A DNA stretch of 64,000 nt from Ktedonobacter racemifer DSM 44963 (GTDB taxonomy: Bacteria; Chloroflexota; Ktedonobacteria; Ktedonobacterales; Ktedonobacteraceae), in the NCBI RefSeq assembly GCF_000178855.1, contig NZ_ADVG01000001.1, positions 372,001-436,000 on the forward strand. The letters run 5' to 3'. The position numbers and the translations under genes are program-made. This document shows, one piece after another, positions 1 to 9,004 of this stretch (its first letter is position 1; every line of letters starts with the position of its first letter). The notes beneath the pieces are model-generated. The model saw only the letters and a program-made list of their open reading frames with translations. It made no database searches and was not told the origin of the DNA.

Positions 1-1
1 G

Positions 2-550
2 TGGAAACGCGGCCAGATTCCCGGCTATCAATTGCCCACCGGCACCGTGATCATTGATCCGCCGGAGCTTCGCTCGGTTCCGGTCCACGCCGTCGCTGTG
101 TATGCTCGTGTTTCAAGCAGCGAAAACAAAGACAACCTGGAAAGGCAAGCCGAGCGGCTGGTGACCTGGTGCAATGCCCAAGGCTGGTCGGTCAGCAAAG
201 TCGTCAAAGAGTGCGGCAGTGGCATCAACGATCAGCGGCCCAAGTTTCTGGCGCTGCTGGCAGATCCCAAAATCGGGCAGATCGTGGTTGAACACAAAGA
301 TCGCGCTTCTCGCTTTGGCGTGGCCTATATTCAGACCTTGTTGGCTATGCAAGGACGGAAACTGGTCATCGTCAACACCGCTGATACTGCCGAAGATGAT
401 CTCATGGGCGATTTTATCAGCATCATTCCCTCGTTTTGCGCTCGTCTTTATGGTCGCAGACGAGCCAAACGCAAGACGGAACAAGTGCTAGCGGCTTTGC
501 AGCAGAATGGACCCGCCCGTGAGCAAGAAGCCCCAAAAAGCCTCGCTTGA
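2..550 (+). CDS. tnpA: IS607-family serine recombinase TnpA (5' end outside window)
   Basis: Small serine recombinase that catalyses excision and integration of IS607 elements. The reading frame is already open at the window edge and ends at a TGA at 548-550. The catalytic serine motif YARVSSSENK and the resolvase-like block NLERQAERLVTWCNAQGW follow a short remnant of the MerR-like helix-turn-helix (WKRGQIPGY). A complete second copy at 19725-20333 shows what is missing: about 20 N-terminal residues. The two proteins differ at only a few positions (for example TAEDD versus IADDD, and RRRAK versus RRQAK). The 3' end overlaps tnpB by 44 bp in another frame, as is usual in IS607. Only the window edge truncates it; nothing suggests a pseudogene. 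Confidence 0.93.
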   Translation, partial: WKRGQIPGYQLPTGTVIIDPPELRSVPVHAVAVYARVSSSENKDNLERQAERLVTWCNAQGWSVSKVVKECGSGINDQRPKFLALLADPKIGQIVVEHKDRASRFGVAYIQTLLAMQGRKLVIVNTADTAEDDLMGDFISIIPSFCARLYGRRRAKRKTEQVLAALQQNGPAREQEAPKSLA

Positions 551-1970
551 TGAGAAAAAAAAGCGCAAGCGCAAAAAGAAGACGAAGCAGACCATCACTC
601 GAGCGGTGACCCATATCCGTCTCATTGAGGCCAATCCTGGCAAACTTGAGGCGCTCGATCAGCTTGTGGCGGTTTACTTGCCGCTGTGCCAACAGTACAC
701 CACCCTGTTTTGCGAGGCCGAGACAAGCCCGGACAAGTACCAAGAAACCGTCTTCAAAACCGATCTTTCCGACCGCTTGCATCGAGTGGCAATACAGCAA
801 GCCGCAGGCATTGCCAAAAGCGTTCGCACGAATCGAGCGAACGCCTATCAGGCGTACCTGGAAGATGTGGCTGATTACGCTCAGGCCAAGGCTCAGGCGG
901 AAGGCCGGATGTCCGCCTTCAAACGCCGCGAACCGACCTGGACCGAATGGGATCTCCCTGTGCTGCGTGTGCCAGTCATCCAAGCCAATGTCAACGTGGT
1001 GGTGCTCGAGAAGTCGGAGGACTCCACGTTCGACTACTGGCTGCGCGTGTCCACCTTAGATGTCGGGAATCCGCTTCGAGTCCCAGTCAAACTCGCCTCC
1101 TATCACAAACGAGCACTCGAAGGCCGCACGCTCAATGCATCCACAACACTTCACAAGCGCAATGGAGTCTGGTGGCTGACGCTCTCCTTTGACGAGGACG
1201 TTCCTCTTCAAACCAAGCCTGACGCCCCTACAGTAGGCGTCGATGTGGGCATTGCCCATTTCCTCACGACCTCCACCAATAAAGCGTATGGCAGTTTTCA
1301 TGGCAAGATGGCCCGACAGCACAAGCACGATCGGGAAAAGCGTCGCCGCAAGGCGAAACTGCGAGCCTGTCTGGAAAAGAAAGGCGTCCCAAAGGGCAAG
1401 CTTCCTTCGACAAGTTCTGAAACGTCGCAACGCTTGAGCCGTCACGTCAAGCAAGAGATCAACCGGGCGGTCAATGCGTTGGTCAAAGATCATCGAGATG
1501 CCAGACTCATTTATGAGGACCTCAATGTGGCCTCGATGCGCTTCAAAGCAAGGGTGATGAACAGTTATCTGTATGCTTCTCACCTGGGGCATATCCCAGA
1601 GCAGCTGGCCTGGGCCGCCGCCAAACAGGGCATGGCAGCCCACACGGTCCGAGCCGCCTATTCCTCTCAGGAATGCCCCTGCTGCCATTATGTCGATCGC
1701 GCTAATCGGCCGAACCAGAAAACCTTCAAGTGCCTGGTCTGTGGTTACGCAGACCAGGCCGACCGCAAAGCCGCACAGACGCTCGCGGGACGCTGGGGGG
1801 ATCGGAAACTGGCGGCATGTCGCTCGACCTCGGAGGTCAAGGCGCTCCTCATGACGCGGCATGAAGCGTGGAAACAGCAGAATCAGCAGAGGATCCAGGA
1901 TGCCGGGCCTCCCGTCCAGTTGAGCTTCTGGGATCCCCCAGAGATGTTCCTGGAATCATCTCACGAGTGA
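507..1970 (+). CDS. tnpB: IS607 TnpB RNA-guided endonuclease
   Basis: TnpB-family nuclease of 487 residues, ancestor-like relative of Cas12. In this family an RNA made from the element's right end guides cleavage. RuvC residues are visible: Asp near residue 246 in VGVDVGIAHF, Glu in IYEDLNVASM, and the last Asp in ADQADRKAAQ. The zinc-finger pairs are CPCC and CLVC. The partner copy at 20290 has the usual CPRC, so an Arg-to-Cys change sits between two zinc ligands here. The N-terminal third is rich in Lys/Arg. Compared with the second copy it lacks a two-residue Lys-Ala repeat around residue 128. The start overlaps tnpA and was chosen because it is the first ATG in frame and matches the second copy. 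Confidence 0.93.
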   Translation: MDPPVSKKPQKASLDEKKKRKRKKKTKQTITRAVTHIRLIEANPGKLEALDQLVAVYLPLCQQYTTLFCEAETSPDKYQETVFKTDLSDRLHRVAIQQAAGIAKSVRTNRANAYQAYLEDVADYAQAKAQAEGRMSAFKRREPTWTEWDLPVLRVPVIQANVNVVVLEKSEDSTFDYWLRVSTLDVGNPLRVPVKLASYHKRALEGRTLNASTTLHKRNGVWWLTLSFDEDVPLQTKPDAPTVGVDVGIAHFLTTSTNKAYGSFHGKMARQHKHDREKRRRKAKLRACLEKKGVPKGKLPSTSSETSQRLSRHVKQEINRAVNALVKDHRDARLIYEDLNVASMRFKARVMNSYLYASHLGHIPEQLAWAAAKQGMAAHTVRAAYSSQECPCCHYVDRANRPNQKTFKCLVCGYADQADRKAAQTLAGRWGDRKLAACRSTSEVKALLMTRHEAWKQQNQQRIQDAGPPVQLSFWDPPEMFLESSHE

Positions 1971-2105
1971 ACCTCTCTCAGTAGAGAGAGGTGCATAGGA
2001 TGCTCGTAGTGCATCCTCCCGCCTAGTCCGCTGTTTGGTAAACAGGCGTAGGTTAAAGTGAGAAGGATAATCATTGCAATAGATGGTTATGCTTTGATCA
2101 ACTAT
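1971..2105 (+). ncRNA. Candidate omega-RNA (reRNA) at the IS607 right end
   Basis: Directly after the tnpB stop lie three successive hairpins. They are 1971-1978 with 1985-1992, 1997-2003 with 2011-2017 (perfect 7-bp stem), and 2031-2036 with 2040-2045 (perfect 6-bp stem). The same array follows the second tnpB with one substitution. Identity between the two copies stops after base 2105 (21894 in the other copy), which marks the element's right end. In TnpB systems the guide is read from bases just beyond this end, here beginning agattgaaaacg. That this is transcribed as a guide RNA is inferred from the family. Confidence 0.6.
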
Positions 2106-2337
2106 AGATTGAAAACGCTTCTGGAACCAGAGGAGCCGTTTTCCTGGGATATTTTTTCCTCTGCTCTGTTTGGGCGAGAGTGTCCGTACACAAAGCAAGC
2201 AATAGTTCACATCGTCGTATGCTTCAGGTTTCCTGGCATGCGCTAGAGTGCTTTGACCAGAAGCAAGAGAGCCACCAGGAGAAACCACACATTGGTGGTG
2301 AGCAGGAAGTCTTTAGTCCAGGGAGCGACGCTGCAAA

Positions 2338-2757
2338 TTGAAGAGACCCTCACTAACTACTTCTCCTTCCTCAGCCTCTGGCAACGCAAGCACACACGCG
2401 CAGCAAAAAGCCGTAGAGACTGCTCGACGAGCTGAGACGGCCATTGTTCATCTCCTGAAAGAGCAGCGCCCCGTCAATTTCAAGACCGTCGCCGAGACGG
2501 CTGGGATCTCCACGGCATAGTTGTATGGCAACGAGGCGCTCAAGCAACGCATCATGCACCTGCGGGTACAGCAGGTACCAGCAGTGCGGGTCAAAATCCC
2601 GCCAAGAGAACAGGCATCCTCCGCCTCAAAAGACGTGATGATCGCAGCCTTACGCCAGCGGGTCAAGAAGCTGGAAGAGGAGAATTGTATCCTCAAGCAG
2701 CAGGTGGAAGTGGCCAATGGCCTGCTCTATCAACAAGCAAACGGATCTCCAAGCTAA
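2338..2757 (+). pseudogene. DUF6262-like (Tn554 TnpC-type) transposon accessory protein, in-frame stop
   Basis: The reading frame gives a protein of about 140 residues with the layout of DUF6262/Tn554 TnpC accessory proteins. It has a basic helix (KAVETARRAETAIVHLLK), the block RPVNFKTVAETAGIST, a region starting LYGNEALKQRI and a C-terminal coiled coil (LRQRVKKLEEENCILKQQ). A TAG at 2518-2520 falls where the family normally has Trp before Leu-Tyr, so TGG to TAG is the likely change. No Tn554-type tyrosine recombinase is recognisable upstream, so this is an orphan remnant. The family assignment rests on motif memory only. Confidence 0.6.
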
Positions 2758-2871
2758 GAAGGTGGTGGAGATGATGGAAGGAGGGGCGCTTACCTGGGTC
2801 TTGCCCCGTATGGTAAGCTTGAGGTACTGCATGGAGGCGACTTCTTCCGACAGAAAGCTTGGAGTACACCG

Positions 2872-3765
2872 ATGTTGAGTATCGAAGAAGAGACATTTGA
2901 GGGAACCTTTCCCTTTCCCCCACGGTATTATGCTGGCAACGGCTTCGCTATGCACTTCGTCGATGTCGGAAGCGGTGAGCCAATCGTCATGCTGCATGGT
3001 GATCCCACCTGGGGCTATCTGTATCGTCACTTTATCCCCCCTCTTGCACGTCGATACCGCTGTATTGTCCCTGATCATATGGGAATGGGCAAGTCGGATG
3101 TTCCCCAAGATCGTTCACGCTATTGTCTCGAACGCCATATCGCCAATCTCGAAGGACTGCTCCTGCACCTGGATGTGCGCGACATCACGCTCGTCCTGCA
3201 TGATTGGGGAGGACCAGTTGGACTCGGCTTTGCCACACGTCACCCTGAGCGCATCAAACGGTTGGTACTCATGAACACTTGGGCGTTTGCACCCTGGCCT
3301 GGCGGTCCGTTCCCGCGCCTGTTGGAGCTGATTCGCTCGCCACGGGGAGAAGTCTTTGTGCTCAAGAAGCATGGCTATCTTGAGCCAGCTCTCTTAGGAA
3401 CAACTCATCACACGGAACATCTCACCAAGACGGTCCTGGCAGCCTATCATGCCCCGTTTCCTACCCCTGAATCTCGCCTGGCGATGCTCTGTTGGTCGCG
3501 GGATATTCCCGTTCAAGAAACCGATGTTTCGTACGCAGAGATGAAGCGGATCGAGCAGAGTTTATCTCAGTTTAGTCAGGTACCTATCCTCCTCGTTTGG
3601 GGAATGCGAGACCCGGTGCTTTCGCCCTCAGTTCTTCAACAGTGGCAACACCTCTATCCACAGGCAAAAACGCATGAGCTAGAGGATGCGAGCCACTTTT
3701 TACAGGAAGATGCGCCTTCGCGGATTGTGCAATGGCTGGAAGCTTTCTTGAGAGATACCCGGTAG
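2872..3765 (+). CDS. Haloalkane dehalogenase-like alpha/beta hydrolase
   Basis: A 297-residue cytoplasmic alpha/beta hydrolase. The motif LHGDPTWGYLYR near residue 41 resembles the HGEPTW segment of DhlA-type haloalkane dehalogenases. The nucleophile elbow LHDWGGPVG places the nucleophilic Asp at 111 with the halide-binding Trp at 112. Asp247 (WGMRDPVL) and His275 (DASHFLQED) complete the triad. A nucleophilic Asp instead of Ser, plus the adjacent Trp, points to hydrolytic C-halogen cleavage, although the substrate is unknown. Length is normal for the family and the gene appears intact. It stands alone between mobile-element debris, which fits horizontal acquisition. Confidence 0.85.
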   Translation: MLSIEEETFEGTFPFPPRYYAGNGFAMHFVDVGSGEPIVMLHGDPTWGYLYRHFIPPLARRYRCIVPDHMGMGKSDVPQDRSRYCLERHIANLEGLLLHLDVRDITLVLHDWGGPVGLGFATRHPERIKRLVLMNTWAFAPWPGGPFPRLLELIRSPRGEVFVLKKHGYLEPALLGTTHHTEHLTKTVLAAYHAPFPTPESRLAMLCWSRDIPVQETDVSYAEMKRIEQSLSQFSQVPILLVWGMRDPVLSPSVLQQWQHLYPQAKTHELEDASHFLQEDAPSRIVQWLEAFLRDTR

Positions 3766-4518
3766 GTGACAAAGAAAACCTCTCTTGAAGCGCATATTTT
3801 CCTGGAGAGATGATATGATAGCGTAACAAGAGTGCATCAAAATAGGTACTGTGGAACTCACGCCCGCCGTCACCACGCAAGCCACGGGCAGAACCAGAGC
3901 ACAGCCAAAAGCAGGGCGATCTCCCTCCACCGCACCAGTAATGCCCTCCCAAGCCCTGAACAAGAGGCACGCCACCATTTATGGGAAGACAGCCAGTAGC
4001 AACTGCTGCTTCTCTCCGATCCCTCTCACGCTCCATTGCTCATTCAAGTAATGATAGTCACTTGAAGACGAGGGCTGAGCACCGCTACAGCGAACAATTC
4101 CCCTCGCGGAACCATTCAAGGCAAATACCCCTGTCTGGCTACTGCTACTGGTCCTCATCGCCTTGGTGACAGAGATCGTCGCAAAGGTCGCGGCAATGGT
4201 GAAAACATTCTCGCCAGGCAACCGCTCCACACACGAACGATATGGGCGCCAGCATGGGCAACCCTGACCCGCCCCTACAGCAAGAGATCGCTGCCAGGCA
4301 ACACAACAATGTCTCGTGGATACGCAGCAGCAGCTGATCGCGAAGCGAGACCCCAGAGTGAGTCACTCACCAGCTCCGGCGACAATCAACCTGGCTCCCG
4401 AAACCAATTGCCACGAGCAATTGCTCCTTCAGACATGCCGCCACCAGCAGCCGTTCCTCTCGTGAGGATATACTTCTCTCTTCAATGCTCTTCCTCCAAT
4501 TCCGAGAGCCGTACTTCC
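3766..4518. other. Gene-poor stretch
   Basis: About 750 bp between the dehalogenase and the IS630 element. All six frames give only short, compositionally odd reading frames with no recognisable motif. I see no gene, repeat or RNA here. Confidence 0.4.
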
Positions 4519-5740
4519 CTAGTGCTCCGTTCGTTAAATGCGGTAAGAAAAGAGCCGCCGATAGTGGCGACGAGTCTTGGGAGGCCGTCCCCAAACCCAG
4601 GGCTTGGCTCGGTGGTTGAGTTGCGCGGTCGCCACGCGCCTGGCCAGATCAATCTCGCTCGGGTTGGCAAAGCTCTGGCCGGCGAAGGCATCGCGGCGGA
4701 AGAGCCGCCACCAGCCTTCTTGCAGGTTGAGCCAGCACGCTCCTTTGGGAATGAAGACGTGGTGGATGCGGGGATGTTCTGCCAGCCAGGTGCGGGTTTC
4801 CAGGCTGTTGTGGCTGCTCAGATTATCTGTGATAATGAAAATGTCGCCCGTTGGATTGTCGGCTTCGATCAGTTTGAGCAACTCGATATAATTCGTCGAG
4901 TTGCGCGCGGGCGCACAGCGGGTGAGTTCTTTGCCATCGCGCACACGCAACGCCCCATAGATCCAGGTTTTCTCCAGTCCTCGGCTGTACTCCAGAGGCG
5001 CTTTGATCCGGTGCCCATTCGGCGACCAGCCAGGTGCTGGGGGAAAGCTGCGGGGCAAGACCGGCCCTAATTCGTCGGTACAGATGGTCGTCGAGCCTGC
5101 GGGTGGGTCGGTGTAGTGGCTGACGACCGCTACCCTTTTGGGACGCGCGTCTTTTTCATCGCTGGTCCCCCAAACTGTGGGTCCGACGCCACCGCACCCC
5201 TTCGCGCAGCAAGATCGTACGGATCTGGCTGCGTTTCACGGCAATCCCGGCTTCCTTGGCTGCCTGGGCCAGTGCATCCAGGCTCCACTGCACGGCTTTT
5301 TGCTCCTCTCTGGCCTCCAGGCTTCCGTCAGTGTACCTGACCAACCGCCCGGGAGGCGGCTGCTTGGCCAGGGCAATGATCCGGCTGTCATCTTCTGTCG
5401 TCAAGCGACGAGGACGGCCGGCTTTGGGTCGATCACCCAGCCCCTCAATCCCCCCTGTCTCAAAGCGGTGCAACCGACGGCGCACGGTCTGCGCGTCACA
5501 GTGCAGGGCCTGCGCAATGGCTTCCACGCGTTCTCCATCCCAGCTGCGCACGACCATCTGTGCATGCAGGATCCAATCCGCTGGTCCATGCCGGCTGACG
5601 GCCAGTTTGCGCACTCGCCTCTCTTCGCGTTCATCTTGCGCTGCTCGCGCTCGCAGGATCTTCGGCATCTCTCGCGCTCCTTTCTCTTTTCCACCTTCCT
5701 CTCTTCTGATTCTATCACCACTTCACGAACGGAGCACTAG
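4519..5740 (-). mobile_element. IS630-family element with 14-bp terminal repeats and TA target
   Basis: The ends read ctagtgctccgttcgt at 4519-4534 and its exact reverse complement at 5725-5740. TA dinucleotides at 4520-4521 and 5738-5739 sit at the boundary, as expected for IS630/Tc1-mariner insertion. The element contains one transposase gene on the minus strand, broken by a frameshift. The right TA is shared with an adjacent MITE, and another copy of the same terminal sequence begins at 5861. Confidence 0.85.
4534..5668 (-). pseudogene. IS630-family transposase, frameshifted
   Basis: The N-terminal half (5668 to 5156) is the helix-turn-helix part, with EAIAQALHCDAQTVRRRL and the linker GGIEGLGDRPKAGRP. 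The catalytic half is in another frame (to 4534), with Asp in TDELGPV, Asp in ITDNLSSHN and Glu in CWLNLQEGWWRLFRRDAF, the IS630 DDE set. The frame changes near 5170 at a gtttggggg run. Reading across it after a one-base shift restores WGTSDEKDARPKR, which joins the halves without a gap. It could be a dead gene, a sequencing error, or a programmed frameshift on the G run. I favour a simple indel. Confidence 0.82.
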
Positions 5741-5861
5741 TGCTGCGTTCCTCATTGGCGCTATCATTACTGCCAGGCAGAGTCTATGGATAAAATATGC
5801 CTGCATTGGTTCTAAACCTTGATTCAGCGTTTTATTCATACCAATGAGGAACGCAGCACTA
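5738..5861. mobile_element. MITE with 19-bp perfect inverted repeats, TA flanked
   Basis: The arms gtgctgcgttcctcattgg (5740-5758) and its exact complement (5841-5859) enclose about 80 bp of AT-rich sequence without a gene. TA dinucleotides flank it on both sides. Its outermost bases (agtgctgcgttcct) resemble the neighbouring IS630 terminus (agtgctccgttcgt), so an IS630-type transposase probably moved it. Beyond it, 5861-5877 repeats the IS630 left end, leaving the MITE sandwiched between two IS630 termini. Confidence 0.75.
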
Positions 5862-6017
5862 GTGCTCCGTTCGTTAAGTGCAGTAGCAAAACGGATTGGC
5901 TTCTAGAACCGGATCATGCGATAAGCCTGCTTGTTTTTGTTACTGGTGGATTTAACAAAAGCAGCACTAGGTCCAACTAATCTGACCCAGCGCAACTCGC
6001 TCTCATCCATCCCTAAC

Positions 6018-6235
6018 TGGTAAATGCCGTACCAAGTGAGCAGGTTTGGCCCTCCGACGTAAGCACTTGCCCTCCAATGTGAGCACTGGTACAAAACTAC
6101 TTGAGCCAACCGCTTCACATCTGGGGTATCAGCAGAGAAGAGTGTAAATAACAACGAGATCTACACCCCTTTGAGGGGTCACAAGATTACGGCGGGCAAA
6201 ACATATGCTAAGCCCGCCGTAATCTTGTGACCCCA
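6018..6235 (+). repeat. 218-bp inverted repeat, left copy
   Basis: Matches 9558-9775 in opposite orientation with only scattered mismatches over its whole length. Its inner end is a near-perfect hairpin (arms 6175-6197 and 6212-6234, 14-base loop). Its outer part carries three spaced repeats of the type ccctccaatgtgagcac (6031-6092). Both copies stop abruptly at equivalent positions, which marks real element boundaries. Confidence 0.9.
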
Positions 6236-6254
6236 TCATGGCACCATTTCTTCC

Positions 6255-7763
6255 TCATTGCGCCTGGACCTGCACGGGCGTTGCGTGCTGCGTAGCGGTC
6301 CCAGGATAGATCACAAGGTAGCGGCGTGGCATGTTGTTCTGCCCCTGCACGACTTGTCGGATCGGGCCGATGGTGTTGACAATAGCAGCTCCTGCTGCGT
6401 TCGTCATGAAGGCCTCCAGCGGCTCCAGCGTGCCGTTGCCATTTGGATCTGAGGAGAGCGCAAGCACATAGGATTGCTTAGGGGCGAGCCCGGTCACGGC
6501 TGCTTGCAGTACCTGCACCTGTCCTTGATCAAACAGCGAGACACTGGTAGGGGCTTGCTGTCCGGCTGCCAGTTTTGCCGGCTTGCCATTCTTCAGTGGC
6601 ACGAGCGAGAGATGTGTAGCTTGTTTAGCGATGCCAAGCGATGTGAGGCCCTGCGTACCAGTACCGCTCGGCACGGCATTGGGCACGTACGTGATCGCCT
6701 GACTCCCTTGCCCAATCGGGCTTTTCCCTACCACCTGGTTGGTCAGCGTATTAATGGCAACCAGGCTATCTCCGTTTTCAAGCCCGACATAGACCCGTGT
6801 TCCATCGCCGGACGGCCAGATCCCATGCGGCAACGCGCCGACCGGAATGGTCGCGACTTGAGCGAAGTTGTCGGTGCGGAATACCTTGACCTCGTTGAGC
6901 CCACCGATTGTGATATAGGCAAACGTGCCGTGGGCATTGTGGACGATATTGACATGGTTGGTAATCGGTCCCGTGTCAAGCGTTTTCAACATCGAGAAAG
7001 GTGGCTGGCCATCGAACACCTGCACCCTACCCGTGTCCTTCAATGTGTACCAGACCTGTTTACCGTCCGGCGTCGCCGCAATATTTGGGCAGAACGGGCT
7101 AGCCTGGGGGATCCGCTTGATAACCTTGTGATCGGCGACCGTGATCACGTCGGTCTCAGGAGTGAAGGAGGAGCAGACATAGCCGTATTTGTCATCGGGG
7201 GAAAAAATCGTCATGCCCGGTCCATTCGCCACGGTGATGCGAGCCTTCTCCTGATACGTGGCGCCATCAAGAACGGAGACGTAGTTCTCGCCACGGACGG
7301 TCACCCAGACCTCCTTCCCATCTGGCGTGTAGAACGCTTCATGAGGCGAGCGTCCGACATAGGTGACGTGTTTCACGGTATTGGTTGCCGTGTCGATGAA
7401 GGCGACGGAATTCGAGGCGATCGAAACGACCAGGAGGGTGTGATGATCGGGTGAGAAGCCCATGCCATGCACGAGCAACTGCCCTGTATACAGTGGGTTG
7501 AGATTGGCTGGGGTCGGGGCTCCCAGATTAATGACACCCAGGAGCTTGTTGTCGACCGGATCGGTGACGGTGACGGTGTTTGACCATTGGTCCGCAGTAT
7601 AGACGCGGTCTCGGTGGCTGAGGGCTATATCTGGAGAGGTTGGTGTCCCAAACGGAACCTGCCCCGCCCAGGCAATTGGGGGAGAGACAAAGGCCGTGGG
7701 AATAAGCGATGCCATAACCAGGGTTATGGTGATCAGCACAATAGTAAAAAAGCTGTGTTTCAT
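6255..7763 (-). CDS. Exported YVTN-type beta-propeller repeat protein
   Basis: A 502-residue secreted protein. The start is set at 7763 because AGGAG lies 7 bases upstream; an earlier in-frame ATG at 7796 has no such site. A signal peptide is evident (basic start MKHSFF, long hydrophobic stretch, cleavage likely after PPIAWA near residue 33). The body is built of repeated blades such as DTATNTVKHVTYVGRSPHE, YTPDGKEVWVTV, FSPDDKYGYV and WPSGDGTRVYVGLENG, typical of the YVTN/lactonase-like propeller family. The C-terminal 130 residues form a separate beta-rich domain. The binding partner is unknown. It lies downstream of the DUF305 gene in the same direction, 121 bp apart, so the two are likely cotranscribed and both act outside the membrane. 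Confidence 0.85.
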   Translation of the reverse strand: MKHSFFTIVLITITLVMASLIPTAFVSPPIAWAGQVPFGTPTSPDIALSHRDRVYTADQWSNTVTVTDPVDNKLLGVINLGAPTPANLNPLYTGQLLVHGMGFSPDHHTLLVVSIASNSVAFIDTATNTVKHVTYVGRSPHEAFYTPDGKEVWVTVRGENYVSVLDGATYQEKARITVANGPGMTIFSPDDKYGYVCSSFTPETDVITVADHKVIKRIPQASPFCPNIAATPDGKQVWYTLKDTGRVQVFDGQPPFSMLKTLDTGPITNHVNIVHNAHGTFAYITIGGLNEVKVFRTDNFAQVATIPVGALPHGIWPSGDGTRVYVGLENGDSLVAINTLTNQVVGKSPIGQGSQAITYVPNAVPSGTGTQGLTSLGIAKQATHLSLVPLKNGKPAKLAAGQQAPTSVSLFDQGQVQVLQAAVTGLAPKQSYVLALSSDPNGNGTLEPLEAFMTNAAGAAIVNTIGPIRQVVQGQNNMPRRYLVIYPGTATQHATPVQVQAQ

Positions 7764-7884
7764 GTGGATACTCCTATTTGTTATCGATACATGCATAAGT
7801 GTCCAGTGTGAAGATATCCGTTATATGCTGATCAAAGATAGCTCATGGGACAACGACTCAGACAAATGACTCAGACGAAGGAGG

Positions 7885-8652
7885 TCACCCACGCTCGTCG
7901 AGTTGCATCGCGACGATCTCCTGCTGCTGGGTGGCGATGATTTCCTGAGCAAGGCCGCGAAGAGGCTCATCATGCCCATACATCAGCTCGGCTTTTGCCA
8001 TGTCGATGGCGCCCTGATGATGCGGCACCATCATGGCGACGAAGTCTCTATCCACGTCACCGGATGGTTTGATCTTCATCCCTACCATCATTTTTGCCAT
8101 CGCCACATTATTCTTGGCGAAGAACGGCCCCTCATCCTGGCTGGTGAACTGGGAGGAAGATGTAGGAATATCAACGAGTGCGAGCCGCATCGTAGCAATA
8201 TCCTCTTGCTGAGTGACGATGATTTCCTGAGCAATGGCGCGGAGTTTCTCGTTATGCCCATAGCTCAGTTCAGCTTTTGCCATGTCAATGGCACCCTGAT
8301 GATGCGGCACCATCATGGCGACGAAGTCTCTATCCACGTCACCAGATGGTTTGATCTTCATCCCTACCATCATTTTTGCCATTGCCGCATTATTCTTGGC
8401 GAAGAACGACATTTCCTCAGCATTCGAAGAGGGTGTCGTGTTGCTCAGGGTGATGCCAATGATGAGAGCGGCGGCAAGGAGTAACACCCCTAAACCGAAC
8501 AGCATACAGTGAAAGAGAGGCACACTGCCTCTCAGCCTGTCCATAGTCGTTGCTCGTGAAGGTTCATCACGCTGCTCGGATGCACGTAGACGCGCTTCCG
8601 CTCGTCGCTGCCCGCGAGTTCCAAGGACGTATATTGATCGCCTTCTTCCCAT
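7885..8652 (-). CDS. Membrane-anchored protein with two tandem DUF305 domains
   Basis: A 255-residue protein. The start at 8652 follows AGGAGG with 5-base spacing. A basic N-terminal tail precedes one transmembrane segment (about residues 46-70), placing the rest outside. Two DUF305 four-helix domains follow, each with DRDFVAMMVPHHQGAIDMA (His pairs near residues 118 and 211) and TQQ..I in the last helix. DUF305 is a ferritin-like fold often encoded with copper or other metal-handling genes, so the His/Met-rich sites probably bind metal (inference). The two domains are nearly identical at the DNA level over about 110 bp (8000-8100 and 8290-8390), so the duplication is recent or kept uniform by gene conversion. 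Confidence 0.85.
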   Translation of the reverse strand: MGRRRSIYVLGTRGQRRAEARLRASEQRDEPSRATTMDRLRGSVPLFHCMLFGLGVLLLAAALIIGITLSNTTPSSNAEEMSFFAKNNAAMAKMMVGMKIKPSGDVDRDFVAMMVPHHQGAIDMAKAELSYGHNEKLRAIAQEIIVTQQEDIATMRLALVDIPTSSSQFTSQDEGPFFAKNNVAMAKMMVGMKIKPSGDVDRDFVAMMVPHHQGAIDMAKAELMYGHDEPLRGLAQEIIATQQQEIVAMQLDERG

Positions 8653-9004
8653 CACATCCTCCTCTTGTCTCCTTCGGGAACGTACAGATCCTCGACATCG
8701 TCTGTAAGCAGGAGCGTCCTCATCCTTGAACTCTCCCCATCGGCGCAGGAATACGACAAAACGCTAGAAGGCTCTTAGTATGGCCTTGATCTTCCTCTCT
8801 ATGGCCATCCCTGCTAATCTGCGAGTGCTCCAACAAGAAGAATAGTTGATGAGAGCAAGAGACGTGCCACCCGATTTACGCGAATCATCTGCCAGACCCA
8901 TCGAGCCATGAAACGCATAAACCATTCTGCTGGTGGGAGGTAAGATTTTGCTTCCACGTCCCTTTTCTCTTCCTGGCTTTGTCATTCAAGGGTTTCCGCC
9001 TTAC
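8653..9004. other. Intergenic leader of the DUF305 operon
   Basis: About 350 bp with no supported reading frame. It should hold the promoter for the minus-strand DUF305/beta-propeller pair, but I could not identify convincing -35 and -10 boxes. Confidence 0.35.

Noticed and set aside
4309..5070. 253-codon plus-strand frame
   Set aside because: Antisense to the IS630 transposase catalytic half.
6474..7454. 326-codon plus-strand frame
   Set aside because: Antisense to the beta-propeller gene, whose signal peptide, ribosome site and repeats are clear.
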